In this document: positions 48,752-58,960 of the stretch, piece by piece
Layout of the letters: each line of letters starts with the position of its first letter
Position numbering within the stretch: position 1 is the first letter of the stretch
DNA from: Holdemanella sp. MSK.7.32
Lineage (GTDB): Bacteria > Bacillota_I > Bacilli_A > Erysipelotrichales > Erysipelotrichaceae
Assembly: GCF_024460475.1 (NCBI RefSeq)
Contig: NZ_JANFYN010000004.1
Coordinates: forward strand, 20,694 to 84,693
Reading direction: 5' to 3'
Length of the DNA: 64,000 nt
Program-made: the position numbers and the translations under genes
The notes under the pieces: model-generated
The model's database searches: none
Told to the model about the DNA's origin: nothing
Seen by the model: the letters and a program-made list of their open reading frames with translations, nothing else

Positions 48752-51700
48752 ATGGACAACAACAAAGCATATCGTATTGTCTCGTGTGGAAAAAAATCTT
48801 CCCGCCGAGATTACTCAAAGGTTAGTGGTAAATTAGAGTTACCTAATCTTGTCGAAATCCAGACAGATTCATTTAAATGGTTTACGCAACAAGGTATCCA
48901 AGAAGTATTTGAAGAAATCTATCCAATTGAAAACTATGGAAAAAACATTCGCTTAAATTTCCTTCGTTATCATTTTGAAGAACCAAAATATAACGCAGAA
49001 GAATCTATGTATAGAGAATGCAACTTTGCAGCACCTCTATATGCAGATATGGAATTGGAAGTTACAGACTCAGAAACTGGGGAAGTTGTAACTAAGAGTG
49101 AAGAAGTATATTTAGGGGATTTCCCTTTAATGACAGAAACTGGTACATTCATCATCAATGGTGCAGAACGTGTAATCGTTAGTCAGATCGTACGTTCTCC
49201 AGGAGCATATTTTGCAGACAGTTATGATGAAAAAACTGGTAAACAAAACTATAGTTGTGAATTAATTCCAAGTCGTGGTACTTGGTTAGAGTTCATGACT
49301 GAACAAAAGAAAACTACAAACGGACGTTTAATTAATGTTTCTATTGACCGTCGCCGTAAAGTATTATTCAGTATTTTATTCAAGGCGATTGGTATGTCTT
49401 TGAATATCGGAGTGAACGAAGATACTCACGATACATCAATGATGGAAACATTCCTTCATGCAATGGGACGTAACTGGTCTGATGTAGCTACAGATGCAGA
49501 AGATCGCGAATACATGAATATGTATTTGTTGTTGTATACTGCTTTCTTCGGTAAATATGAAGAAATCGAAAACACTTTATTGAACGATAAAGTAAAAACA
49601 ACTCAGGAAGCTTTACTTTCTTTCTATGAAAATCAAAGAAGTGATGAAATCCCTACATTAGATGGATCAATCACTTTGATGCAAGCAAAATTCTTTGATC
49701 ACCGTCGTTATGACTTGACAAAAGCTGGTCGTTATAAATTACGTAAGAAATTAAATGCGATCGACCGTATGTATGGTATGAGCCTTGCTCATGATATTGT
49801 TGATGTAAATGGCAACGTATTCATGGAAAAAGGTACTATGGTTCACCGTGATGAAAGAAATGCATTACGTGAAGAATTGGCTAAGGGTACTTATTGTGTC
49901 GCTTATCCATTCCGCTCAGAATTCCATGAAGAAGATATCGTTTCAATTCCAACAAGCTGGACTACAGGATTAATTGGTCGTGTATTAGCTAGTGATGTTG
50001 AAACAGAAGATGCTTATTTAGATGCTGGTACAGTATTAACTGAACAAGATGTTTTAGCAATCCAAAAGGTTGTTGAAAATGTTGATATTTTTGCAGGATT
50101 GTTTGCACAACCAGTTAAGTTAACAGCCGAAAATATGGATTCTGTATTTAACTATGGTCAACGTTTATATGCTCTTGGACGTTTAACAAATGCTCAAGGT
50201 GAAGATATTGTTGATGCAGATATGGAATTAGTTGCGAACCGTTATATGGTTGGTGTAAGTCCAGATGCCATCGATAGTGATGTTGAAACACAAGTTAAAC
50301 AACGTGCTTTAAGTGAAGATATCACAGCATGGTTGATTGGTGCATGTGTTCAAGAATTATATATTATTGACGATAATGGGGATGAAGTCCGTGTTGCTGG
50401 AAATGACCCATTCGCAAATAAACACACAATTACAGTTTCAGATATGTATGCATTCTTCTCATATAGCTTAAACGTTATGGAAGGTGTAGGAACAACAGAT
50501 GATATCGATATGTTAGGTAACCGTCGTATTCGTTCTGTTGGTGAATTGATTCAGAACCAGTTCCGTATTGGTTTATCTCGTATGGAACGTGTCGTTAAAG
50601 AACGTATGTCAATTCAAGAAATGGATAGCTTAACTCCTAGAAAATTGACAAACATTCGTCCTTTGACAGCTGCAATTAAAGAATTCTTCTCTAGTTCACA
50701 GTTATCACAGTTCATGGATCAACAAAACCCTCTAGCTGAATTGACAAATAAACGTCGTATTTCAGCCTTAGGTCCAGGTGGTATCAGTCGTGATCGTGCA
50801 AGTTTCGAAGTACGTGACGTTCACAACTCTCACTATGGTCGTATTTGTCCAATCGAAACGCCAGAAGGGCCAAACATCGGTTTGATCAATAACTTAACTA
50901 CATATGCTCGTATCAATGAATATGGATTTATTCAAACGCCTTACCGTAAGGTAAATGCGGATGGTACTGTTAGTGAAGATACAGTTTACTTAAGTGCTGA
51001 TGAAGAAGCAGATTATGTAATCGCTCAGGCCAATGAGGTTCGCGATGGTCATTTAGTAAATGAACGTGTCGTAGCTCGTAAGGCTGGTGAAACTATCATC
51101 GCGGATCGTAATGAAGTAGAACTTGCCGACGTCAGTCCAAAACAGATCGTATCTGTAGCGACTGCCTGTGTCCCATTCTTGGAAAACGATGATGCGTCTC
51201 GTGCCTTAATGGGTGCCAACATGCAGCGTCAGGCCGTTCCATTATTAGTTCCTCATTCACCTTATGTAGGTACTGGTATTGAATATAAAATTGCTAAGGA
51301 CTCAGGTGTTGGTATTGTCGCAAAACAAGATGGTGTAGTTGAATATGTAGATGGTTTGCGTATCGTAGTTAAAGATAATGAAGGTGAAAACCACACTTAT
51401 CAGTTACGTAAGTTTGCTCGTTCAAACGCAAGCACTTGTATCAACCAACGTCCAATTGTAGAAGTTGGTGAAAAGGTTGAAAAAGGCGATATCTTAGCTG
51501 ATGGTCCAAGTATGCAAAATGGAGAATTGGCTTTAGGTCAAAACGTTGTTATTGCATATACAACATGGCATGGATATAACTACGAGGATGCCATCATCAT
51601 GTCAGAACGTATGGTTAGTGATGATGTATATACTTCAATCCACGTAGAAGAATATGATATTGACTGTCGTGAAACTAAGTTAGGTCCAGAAGAAATCACT

Positions 51701-52849
51701 CGTGATATTCCTAACGTTGGTGAAGCAGCCGTTCGTAAGTTAGATTCAAATGGTATCATCATGGTTGGTGCCGAAGTTAAAGAAGGAGATATCTTAGTTG
51801 GTAAGGTTACTCCAAAAGGACAAAGTGAAGTTAGTCCTGAAGAAAAATTATTATTAGCAATCTTTGGTGAAAAATCACGTGAAGTTCGTGACAATTCATT
51901 GAAAGTACCTCATGGTGGTGCTGGTATTGTTCATTCTATTCGTGTATTTAAACGTGGAGATGGATCGGATCTTCCTCCTGGAGTAAATATGCGTGTTAAA
52001 GTATATATCGTTCAGAAACGTAAGATTTCTGAAGGTGATAAGATGTCTGGTCGTCACGGTAACAAAGGTGTCATCTCTAAGATTTTACCTATCGAAGATA
52101 TGCCATTTATGGCTGATGGACATCCAGTTGATATCTTGTTGAACCCATTCGGTGTACCTTCACGTATGAACATCGGACAGATCTTAGAAATCCACTTAGG
52201 TTACGCTGCTCGTAAATTAGGTGTTAAATTCTCTACTTCAGTATTTGATGGTTTATCAAATGAAGACTTACAAGATGTAATGCGCGAAGCAAGCATGACT
52301 GTCGATGGAAAACAGGTATTATATGATGGACAAACTGGACAACCATTCGATGAACGTATTAGTGTCGGTGTAATGTACATGATCAAGTTGGCCCACATGG
52401 TTGACGATAAACTACACGCTCGTGCTACAGGTCCATATTCTTTAGTTACTCAGCAGCCATTGGGTGGTAAAGCTCAAAATGGTGGTCAGAGATTTGGAGA
52501 AATGGAAGTTTGGGCATTGGAAGCATATGGTGCTGCCCACACATTACAAGAAATCTTGACAATCAAATCAGATGATATTCAAGGTCGTATCAAGACTTAT
52601 GAAGCCATCATTAAAGGTAAAGATATTCCAGAACCAGGTGTTCCAGAATCATTCCGTGTATTGATGCACGAATTACAAGGTTTAGCAATCGATATTCGTT
52701 TGTTAGATGAAAACAATAACGAGGTTGACATCACATTAGATGATGATGACCAGGACGTTCATCTAGCTCAACCTTTACCAGAACAAACACAAAAGGAAGA
52801 GCTAGTAGATGATATTGAAGAAGAAAATAACGAAGAAGAGGAGGCGTAG
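48752..52849 (+). CDS. rpoB: RNA polymerase subunit beta
   Basis: 1365 aa. All main beta regions are visible, including the rifampicin pocket SQLSQFMDQQNP..ELTNKRRISALGPGG, then SHYGRICPIETPEGPNIGLI and GDKMSGRHGNKG. In the pocket, Asn666 takes the place of E. coli His526. The acidic C-terminal tail (about the last 35 residues, Glu/Asp-rich) is longer than in many relatives. ATG 48752 was chosen because the earlier ATG 48743 overlaps the AAAGGATGG ribosome site. No rplJL genes precede it, unlike the usual arrangement. Co-transcribed with rpoC, eight bases downstream. Confidence 0.98.
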   Translation: MDNNKAYRIVSCGKKSSRRDYSKVSGKLELPNLVEIQTDSFKWFTQQGIQEVFEEIYPIENYGKNIRLNFLRYHFEEPKYNAEESMYRECNFAAPLYADMELEVTDSETGEVVTKSEEVYLGDFPLMTETGTFIINGAERVIVSQIVRSPGAYFADSYDEKTGKQNYSCELIPSRGTWLEFMTEQKKTTNGRLINVSIDRRRKVLFSILFKAIGMSLNIGVNEDTHDTSMMETFLHAMGRNWSDVATDAEDREYMNMYLLLYTAFFGKYEEIENTLLNDKVKTTQEALLSFYENQRSDEIPTLDGSITLMQAKFFDHRRYDLTKAGRYKLRKKLNAIDRMYGMSLAHDIVDVNGNVFMEKGTMVHRDERNALREELAKGTYCVAYPFRSEFHEEDIVSIPTSWTTGLIGRVLASDVETEDAYLDAGTVLTEQDVLAIQKVVENVDIFAGLFAQPVKLTAENMDSVFNYGQRLYALGRLTNAQGEDIVDADMELVANRYMVGVSPDAIDSDVETQVKQRALSEDITAWLIGACVQELYIIDDNGDEVRVAGNDPFANKHTITVSDMYAFFSYSLNVMEGVGTTDDIDMLGNRRIRSVGELIQNQFRIGLSRMERVVKERMSIQEMDSLTPRKLTNIRPLTAAIKEFFSSSQLSQFMDQQNPLAELTNKRRISALGPGGISRDRASFEVRDVHNSHYGRICPIETPEGPNIGLINNLTTYARINEYGFIQTPYRKVNADGTVSEDTVYLSADEEADYVIAQANEVRDGHLVNERVVARKAGETIIADRNEVELADVSPKQIVSVATACVPFLENDDASRALMGANMQRQAVPLLVPHSPYVGTGIEYKIAKDSGVGIVAKQDGVVEYVDGLRIVVKDNEGENHTYQLRKFARSNASTCINQRPIVEVGEKVEKGDILADGPSMQNGELALGQNVVIAYTTWHGYNYEDAIIMSERMVSDDVYTSIHVEEYDIDCRETKLGPEEITRDIPNVGEAAVRKLDSNGIIMVGAEVKEGDILVGKVTPKGQSEVSPEEKLLLAIFGEKSREVRDNSLKVPHGGAGIVHSIRVFKRGDGSDLPPGVNMRVKVYIVQKRKISEGDKMSGRHGNKGVISKILPIEDMPFMADGHPVDILLNPFGVPSRMNIGQILEIHLGYAARKLGVKFSTSVFDGLSNEDLQDVMREASMTVDGKQVLYDGQTGQPFDERISVGVMYMIKLAHMVDDKLHARATGPYSLVTQQPLGGKAQNGGQRFGEMEVWALEAYGAAHTLQEILTIKSDDIQGRIKTYEAIIKGKDIPEPGVPESFRVLMHELQGLAIDIRLLDENNNEVDITLDDDDQDVHLAQPLPEQTQKEELVDDIEEENNEEEEA

Positions 52850-52857
52850 TATAAAAT

Positions 52858-55800
52858 ATGAGTATTAACAATTTTGCCTCGATTCAGGTTCGCTTAGCGA
52901 GTCCAGAAACGATTTTAAAATGGAGTCATGGTGAAGTAACAAAGCCTGAGACAATTAACTATCGTTCACAAAAAGCAGAACGTGATGGTTTATTCTGCGA
53001 ACGCATTTTCGGTCCAACTAAGGACTGGGAATGTGCTTGTGGTAAATATAAAAAAGTACGTTTTAAAGGTGTTGTATGTGACCGTTGTGGTGTAGAAATC
53101 ACAAAAGCAAGCGTAAGACGTGAGCGTATGGGTCACATCCACTTAGCTGCACCAGTAGCTCATATTTGGTACTTACGTGGTATTCCTAGCCGTATGGCAT
53201 TGTTGTTGGATGTAACACCAAAACAATTGGAAGAAGTTGTATATTTCGTAAGCTATATTGTTACGGATCCAAAAGAATCTGGTTTAGCTTATAAACAAAT
53301 TCTTTCTGAACGTGAATTCCGTGAAAACCAAGCTATTTATGGTTCAACAGGATTTACAGCTCAAACAGGTGCTGAAGCCGTACTACGTTTATTACAAGAT
53401 GTTGATTTAGAATCTGAATATCAAGAAGTACAGGATGCACTTGAAAAAGCACAAGGTGAAAAACGTAAGAAATTAATCAAACGTTTGGATACAATCAATG
53501 CATTCCGTAATAGTGAAAACTTACCAGAATGGATGATTCTGACTAACATTCCGGTAATACCACCTGATTTACGTCCAATGCTTCAATTGGATGGTGGTCG
53601 TTTTGCGACAAGTGACTTAAACGACTTATATCGTCGTGTTATCACTCGTAACAATCGTTTACGTAAATTGTTAGATTTGGGTACTCCAAATATTATCGTT
53701 CAAAACGAAAAGCGTATGTTACAGGAATCTGTAGATGCTTTAATTGACAATGGTCGTCGTTCAAAACCAATTACAGGTGCTGGTGGACGTGCATTAAAAT
53801 CATTGTCTCATTCATTAAAAGGTAAACAAGGTCGTTTCCGTCAGAACTTATTAGGTAAGCGTGTTGACTTCTCTGGTCGTTCTGTAATTGCCGTTGGACC
53901 AGATTTGAAAATGTACCAATGTGGTATTCCACGTGAAATGGCAGTTAACTTGTTTAAACCATTTATCATTAATGAAATCGTAAACCAAGGATTAGCACAA
54001 AATCCTAAAAATGCAGAAAAATTAATCGAACGTCGTGATCCTCGTATCTGGGATGTTGTTGAAACAGTAATCGACGGATATCCTGTATTAATGAACCGTG
54101 CACCTACATTACACCGTTTGGGTATTCAGGCCTTCTTGCCTAAATTAGTAGAAGGACGTGCAATGCGTCTTCACCCATTAGTATGTACTGCGTTCAACGC
54201 CGACTTCGATGGTGACCAGATGGCCATCCACGTTCCATTAGGAGAAGAAGCTCGTGCTGAAGCATTAGTTATGATGCTTGGTTCTCACAATATCTTAGGT
54301 CCTAAAGATGGTAAACCTATCGTTACGCCAGGACAGGATATGGTTATGGGTAACTTCTATTTAACAATGGAAGAAACAAAAGAAGAATTTTTTGCAGAAG
54401 CTAAACACTACGAAGAAGTTGGCTGCCCATTAGAAGCAGCTCACTGGCACCGTTTTGGTGAAAGTGAAGGTCATGTATATACAGATGAAGATGAAGTTAT
54501 GATGGCATACCAGTCGAAACAAGTTCACCTTCACACTCGTATCGCATTGCCTGTATGCAATATGCATAAAACATCGTTTGATGAAAAACATAAAAATGAT
54601 TATTTAATTACAACAGTTGGTAAGATTGTGTTCAACTCAATGTTCCCTGAAGATTTCCCATATATTAATGAGGTATCAAAAGAAAACTTTATTAGCACTC
54701 CTGATAAATACTTTATTACTCCAGGACAAAACATTAAAGAATACATCGAAGCTATGCCTTTAGTTGATGCGGTTAAGAAAAAAGATTTAGGTAAAGTTAT
54801 TGCCGAAGTCTTCAAACGTTATGATGCAGATCAAACTGCTGAAATTCTTGACCAAATCAAATCTTTAGGATTTGAATATTCAACAGTAGCTGGTATTACA
54901 GTTGCCTTGTCAGATATCGAAGTGGCTCCTCACAAAGATGAATATATCGATGAGGGTCGTGTTAAAGCCGATCAGTTGAAACACTTACAACGTAAAGGTA
55001 TGTTGACAATGGAAGAATGGGAACGTCACTTATCTAAGATGTGGGATGATCAAAAAGACAAGATCGTAACATCATTGATGAAAAACTTGCCTCGTAAAAA
55101 CCCAATCAACATGATGGCGACTTCTGGTGCTCGTGGTAACGCGTCAAACTTTACTCAGTTAGCTGGTATGCGTGGTTTAATGGCAAAACCTGGTCACGCT
55201 AAAGCTGGTGCTGGTGAATATGTACCAACCATCATAGAAGTTCCTATCTATTCTTGTTTCCGTGAAGGATTGAACGTAAGTGAGTTCTTTATCTCGACTC
55301 ACGGTGTGCGTAAAGGTCTTACAGATACTGCCTTAAAGACAGCCGAATCTGGTTACTTAACTCGTCGTTTGGTTGATGTTGCCCAAGATGTAATTATCAA
55401 AGAAGACGATTGTGGTACAGATAAAGGTTACTGGATCGAAACATTAATGGATCGTAAAACAAACTCTGTTATCGAACCATTACAAGATCGTTTAGTTGGT
55501 CGTTATTCTAAACAAGATGTAACAGATCCAAAGACAGGTGAATTAATTATTGCGAGTGATGAATTTATCACTGATGAACTTGCTAAGAAAATTGTAGATG
55601 CTGGTGTTACAGGTATGTATATCCGTTCTGTATTTACTTGTAAGTCTCGTTTAGGTATTTGTCGTAAATGTTATGGACGTAACATGGCTACTGGTAAAGA
55701 CGTTGAAGTTGGTGAAGCTATTGGTATCATGGCGGCTCAATCAATTGGTGAACCAGGTACACAGTTAACAATGCGTACATTCCATACAGGTGGTGTTGCC

Positions 55801-56742
55801 GGTGCCGGTGCAGAAGATATCACTCAAGGTTTGCCTCGTGTTGAAGAATTGTTCGAAGCTCGTTGTCCAAAAGGTGTTGCGGTAATTGCTCAAATTTCAG
55901 GTGAAATTACTTCAATCGAACGTATTGAAGGAACAATGCGCCAAGAAGTTATTATCACAAACGAACACGAAAGTGTTTCTCATAAAATTAACGCGAACCA
56001 GTCTATGCGTCCATGGGTTCAAGTTGGTGCAAAGATTGAAGCCGGTGTTGCGTTGACTGAAGGTCCATTAGATCCAAAAGAATTATTACGTGTTGCTGGT
56101 GTACGTGAAGTTCAAGATTATATCTTGAAGGAAGTTAAGAAAGTATACCAAAGCCAAGGTATCGAAATTAGCGATAAGCACTTGGAAGTAATGATCAAAC
56201 AGATGATGAAGAAAGTAATCGTTGTCGATAGTGGAGATACTGATTTAAATGTTGGTGTTCAATTATCATTGAATAACATCACAAAAATCAATCGTAACGC
56301 ATTGTTAAGCGGTAAAACTCCTGCTACATTCAAACCTGTATTATTAGGTATTTCTAAGTCTTCTGTTGAAACAGATTCTTTCTTATCAGCCGCTTCATTC
56401 CAGGAAACTACAAAGGTTCTTACAGATGCGACTATTAAGGGTAAAGTTGACCACTTAATCGGTTTGAAAGAAAATGTTATTATTGGTAAGCTGATTCCTG
56501 CAGGTACTGGATGCCAGGGAGATCGTCCACAAAATCTAATTGTTGCAGAAAAGGCAAAAGAACTTCGTGACAAACGTATTGCACGTATGAAAGAAGTTCA
56601 TGATGAAGAGTTCGACAAACTAGTATCTGGCTCTGATGATAGAGATATGATGGATAGTGTAGAAGCTTCAGTAGAAGAATCAATTCTACAAGATGCAGAA
56701 ACTGCAGACAATAATTCAATGGATATCCAATCTGAAGAATAA
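52858..56742 (+). CDS. rpoC: RNA polymerase subunit beta'
   Basis: 1294 aa. The N-terminal zinc finger (CACGKYKKVRFKGVVCDRCG), the catalytic NADFDGD triad Asp (NADFDGDQMAIHVPL), bridge-helix and trigger-loop regions (GEAIGIMAAQSIGEPGTQLTMRTFHTGG is in the family core) and the second zinc site (CKSRLGICRKCYG) are present. GGAGG lies at the end of rpoB. The terminator follows after seven bases. Confidence 0.98.
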   Translation: MSINNFASIQVRLASPETILKWSHGEVTKPETINYRSQKAERDGLFCERIFGPTKDWECACGKYKKVRFKGVVCDRCGVEITKASVRRERMGHIHLAAPVAHIWYLRGIPSRMALLLDVTPKQLEEVVYFVSYIVTDPKESGLAYKQILSEREFRENQAIYGSTGFTAQTGAEAVLRLLQDVDLESEYQEVQDALEKAQGEKRKKLIKRLDTINAFRNSENLPEWMILTNIPVIPPDLRPMLQLDGGRFATSDLNDLYRRVITRNNRLRKLLDLGTPNIIVQNEKRMLQESVDALIDNGRRSKPITGAGGRALKSLSHSLKGKQGRFRQNLLGKRVDFSGRSVIAVGPDLKMYQCGIPREMAVNLFKPFIINEIVNQGLAQNPKNAEKLIERRDPRIWDVVETVIDGYPVLMNRAPTLHRLGIQAFLPKLVEGRAMRLHPLVCTAFNADFDGDQMAIHVPLGEEARAEALVMMLGSHNILGPKDGKPIVTPGQDMVMGNFYLTMEETKEEFFAEAKHYEEVGCPLEAAHWHRFGESEGHVYTDEDEVMMAYQSKQVHLHTRIALPVCNMHKTSFDEKHKNDYLITTVGKIVFNSMFPEDFPYINEVSKENFISTPDKYFITPGQNIKEYIEAMPLVDAVKKKDLGKVIAEVFKRYDADQTAEILDQIKSLGFEYSTVAGITVALSDIEVAPHKDEYIDEGRVKADQLKHLQRKGMLTMEEWERHLSKMWDDQKDKIVTSLMKNLPRKNPINMMATSGARGNASNFTQLAGMRGLMAKPGHAKAGAGEYVPTIIEVPIYSCFREGLNVSEFFISTHGVRKGLTDTALKTAESGYLTRRLVDVAQDVIIKEDDCGTDKGYWIETLMDRKTNSVIEPLQDRLVGRYSKQDVTDPKTGELIIASDEFITDELAKKIVDAGVTGMYIRSVFTCKSRLGICRKCYGRNMATGKDVEVGEAIGIMAAQSIGEPGTQLTMRTFHTGGVAGAGAEDITQGLPRVEELFEARCPKGVAVIAQISGEITSIERIEGTMRQEVIITNEHESVSHKINANQSMRPWVQVGAKIEAGVALTEGPLDPKELLRVAGVREVQDYILKEVKKVYQSQGIEISDKHLEVMIKQMMKKVIVVDSGDTDLNVGVQLSLNNITKINRNALLSGKTPATFKPVLLGISKSSVETDSFLSAASFQETTKVLTDATIKGKVDHLIGLKENVIIGKLIPAGTGCQGDRPQNLIVAEKAKELRDKRIARMKEVHDEEFDKLVSGSDDRDMMDSVEASVEESILQDAETADNNSMDIQSEE

Positions 56743-56748
56743 GAATAT

Positions 56749-56780
56749 AAGGAGTAGGTAGATACCTATTCCTTTTCTTT
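56749..56780 (+). terminator. Terminator of rpoBC
   Basis: AAGGAGTAGGTA (56749-56760), GA, TACCTATTCCTT (56763-56774), one wobble pair, then TTCTTT. Confidence 0.88.
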
Positions 56781-56790
56781 AGGAGTAAAA

Positions 56791-57078
56791 ATGGAAAAAT
56801 ATTTTGATTTAGGTAGAGCGTATTACACATATTTAAAAAGCAGCACAAAGAAAGATCAATGTACTGTTAGTGTAATATGTGATGATATTGATATTAAACA
56901 TAACATAATGGATGGCCTATTGTTTGCAGGTGCCTATATATATGATGGATACCAAGAAAATACAGATGGATCTATCACTGTTTGTGACGGAAACATTTCA
57001 GTTTATGGATGTGAATTGTCAGATTTAAAGTATGAGAATTATATATCCAATTCCAATGCTACTATAATAAAAAAGTAG
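56791..57078 (+). CDS. Hypothetical acidic protein
   Basis: 95 aa. AGGAG five bases before the ATG supports translation. Composition is rich in Asp, Tyr, Ile and Asn; no membrane helix, no motif I know. It lies right after the rpoC terminator with no evident promoter, so expression would need read-through. Its stop overlaps the hairpin that terminates asnA from the other side. I cannot assign a function. Confidence 0.55.
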   Translation: MEKYFDLGRAYYTYLKSSTKKDQCTVSVICDDIDIKHNIMDGLLFAGAYIYDGYQENTDGSITVCDGNISVYGCELSDLKYENYISNSNATIIKK

Positions 57079-57092
57079 GACAATTGTCCTAC
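57069..57092 (-). terminator. Terminator of asnA
   Basis: Perfect 18-bp palindrome GTAGGACAATTGTCCTAC (57075-57092); on the minus strand six Ts follow (57074-57069). Confidence 0.85.
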
Positions 57093-58096
57093 AAAATTTG
57101 AATATTATTTTTTAAGCATGTATCGACCATGTCTTCAGGCCATAAGCTTGCCTGGACTTCTCCGATATGTGCTTTTTTTAGTAAAAGCATACATAGTCTG
57201 GATTGACCGATTCCTCCACCTAAAGTGTATGGTAATTCTTTATTTAGAATGGCTTTATGGAAAGGTAATTCACATCTTTCCAAACAGTTTTCTTTTTTCA
57301 ATTGTTCTAATAATGTATCTTCATCCACACGAATTCCCATAGAAGAGATTTCTAGAGCACTTTGTAGTGGTTCATACCAGAATAGGATATCTCCATTTAG
57401 TGTCCAGTCATCATAGTCTGGAGCACGACCATCGTGTTTTTCATTGTTTGATAATTTATCACCAATTTGCATCACAAATACGCAACCATGTTCTTTTGTG
57501 ATGGCGTTTTCTCTTTCTTTTGCGTTCATATTTGGATACATATCTAATAGTTCCTGAGTTGTGATAAAGAAAATATCATCAGGTAAATGATTAACTGCCT
57601 GAGGGTATTTGTACCAAACTTCATGTTCCATATGCTTGATGACTTTAAAGATAGTACGTACATGTTCTACTAATGTTTCTTTTGTGCGTTCATTTTTAGA
57701 AATGATTTTTTCCCAGTCCCATTGATCTACATAAGCAGAATGAATGTTATCTAATTCTTCATCTTTACGAATGGCATTCATATTTGTATATAAGCCTTCA
57801 TGCAATTTAAAGCCATATTTCTTTAAAGCCATACGTTTCCATTTTGCTAAAGAGTGCACAACTTCCATTTGTTCACCAGGAAGTTCTTTCATGGTAAAAG
57901 ATACGGGTTTTTCTGTACCATTTAAGTTGTCGTTTAAACCAGAACTTTGTGTAACATATAAGGGTGCTGAAATTCTTGATAAATTTAATTCTTTACCAAA
58001 TTCATATTGAAATGTATCACGGATATATTTAATAGCTTCTTGTGTCTCTCTAACAGTTAATACTGGATCGTAGTTTTCAGGTATAATAAGTTTCAT
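57089..58096 (-). CDS. asnA: Aspartate-ammonia ligase
   Basis: 335 aa. Makes asparagine from aspartate, ammonia and ATP. MKLIIPENYDPVLTVRETQEAIKYIRDTF at the N terminus, the VHSLAKWKRMAL region, the VDQWDWEKII motif and the C-terminal TLGGGIGQSRLCMLLL are characteristic of this class II aminoacyl-tRNA-synthetase-like enzyme. GAGGAG precedes the ATG. Divergent from the GT8-NSS-LDH operon through a symmetric promoter region. Confidence 0.97.
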   Translation of the reverse strand: MKLIIPENYDPVLTVRETQEAIKYIRDTFQYEFGKELNLSRISAPLYVTQSSGLNDNLNGTEKPVSFTMKELPGEQMEVVHSLAKWKRMALKKYGFKLHEGLYTNMNAIRKDEELDNIHSAYVDQWDWEKIISKNERTKETLVEHVRTIFKVIKHMEHEVWYKYPQAVNHLPDDIFFITTQELLDMYPNMNAKERENAITKEHGCVFVMQIGDKLSNNEKHDGRAPDYDDWTLNGDILFWYEPLQSALEISSMGIRVDEDTLLEQLKKENCLERCELPFHKAILNKELPYTLGGGIGQSRLCMLLLKKAHIGEVQASLWPEDMVDTCLKNNIQIL

Positions 58097-58119
58097 ATCA
58101 TCATCTCCTCAATGTAAGT

Positions 58120-58168
58120 ATTGTATCACAAAATATGAAAAGATTTTCAATTTATTTTGTGATAAAAT
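58120..58168. promoter_or_regulatory. Symmetric divergent promoter region asnA / GT8
   Basis: TATCACAAAAT (58124-58134) and ATTTTGTGATA (58154-58164) form an 11-bp inverted repeat; TGAAAA-GA-TTTTCA (58136-58149) lies inside. Each outer arm carries an extended -10 box facing outward: TGATACAAT on the minus strand (58128-58120) and TGATAAAAT on the plus strand (58160-58168). Confidence 0.65.
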
Positions 58169-58174
58169 CATTTT

Positions 58175-58960
58175 ATGAACATTCTATTTTCAATTAACGC
58201 AAAATTCATAGATTTGACAAAGACATGTATACGTTCCATCATTCGGTTTGACAAAAATATTGATTTCTATATTTTGCATCATGACTTAAATCAAAAACAC
58301 ATGGATGATTTAAGACGTTCTTTTTTGGAATGTACTTTTCATTTTATAGAAGTAAAGGAAGAAGAATTTAAGGGGTTTCCTATTTCATCTCGATATCCTC
58401 TAGAAATTTATTATCGATTATTCGCTTCGGATTTGTTGCCTAAGACATTGGATCGAATTCTTTACTTGGATGTGGATATTGTTGTGATTCATAGTTTAAG
58501 GGAATTGTATAACATGGATTTTGAAAGAAATCTTTATATCGCTTCGAGTCATGTAAATGAGCGTATGACGCATTTAAATGCGAAAAGATTAGGGCTAAAA
58601 GAAGATGTGCCATATATCAATACTGGGGTCTTGTTGATGAATTTAGAATTATTGCGTAAGCAATTAAATAAGCAAGATATTTTAAATTATGTGAATGCAT
58701 ATAAGAAAAATCTTGTACTTTTTGATCAAGATGTATTGACGGCATTATATGGAGATAAGGCAAAACTAGTAGATTATCGTAAATATAATTTGAGTGAGAG
58801 AATGATGAATTTCTATAATTTAAGAAATCCAAAAAGTAGGATAGATCTTGATTGGGTGAAAAAGAATAGTGTTATCATACATTATTGTGGAAGAATGAAA
58901 CCTTGGAATGGTAAATATATAGGATGTTTAGATTGTTTTTATAGGGAGTTGGAAGAATGA
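58175..58960 (+). CDS. Glycosyltransferase family 8 protein
   Basis: 261 aa, GT-A fold. The DxD metal/sugar-nucleotide motif is LYLDVDIVV (Asp99, Asp101). YINTGVLLMNLELLR, LFDQDVLTAL and a C-terminal HYCGRMKPW are typical of GT8 LPS glycosyltransferase-like enzymes using UDP-sugars. The acceptor is unknown; surface glycan or teichoic-acid decoration is plausible. The ATG is six bases after the -10 box and has no Shine-Dalgarno, so a leaderless mRNA is likely. Overlaps the next gene by four bases. Confidence 0.88.
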   Translation: MNILFSINAKFIDLTKTCIRSIIRFDKNIDFYILHHDLNQKHMDDLRRSFLECTFHFIEVKEEEFKGFPISSRYPLEIYYRLFASDLLPKTLDRILYLDVDIVVIHSLRELYNMDFERNLYIASSHVNERMTHLNAKRLGLKEDVPYINTGVLLMNLELLRKQLNKQDILNYVNAYKKNLVLFDQDVLTALYGDKAKLVDYRKYNLSERMMNFYNLRNPKSRIDLDWVKKNSVIIHYCGRMKPWNGKYIGCLDCFYRELEE

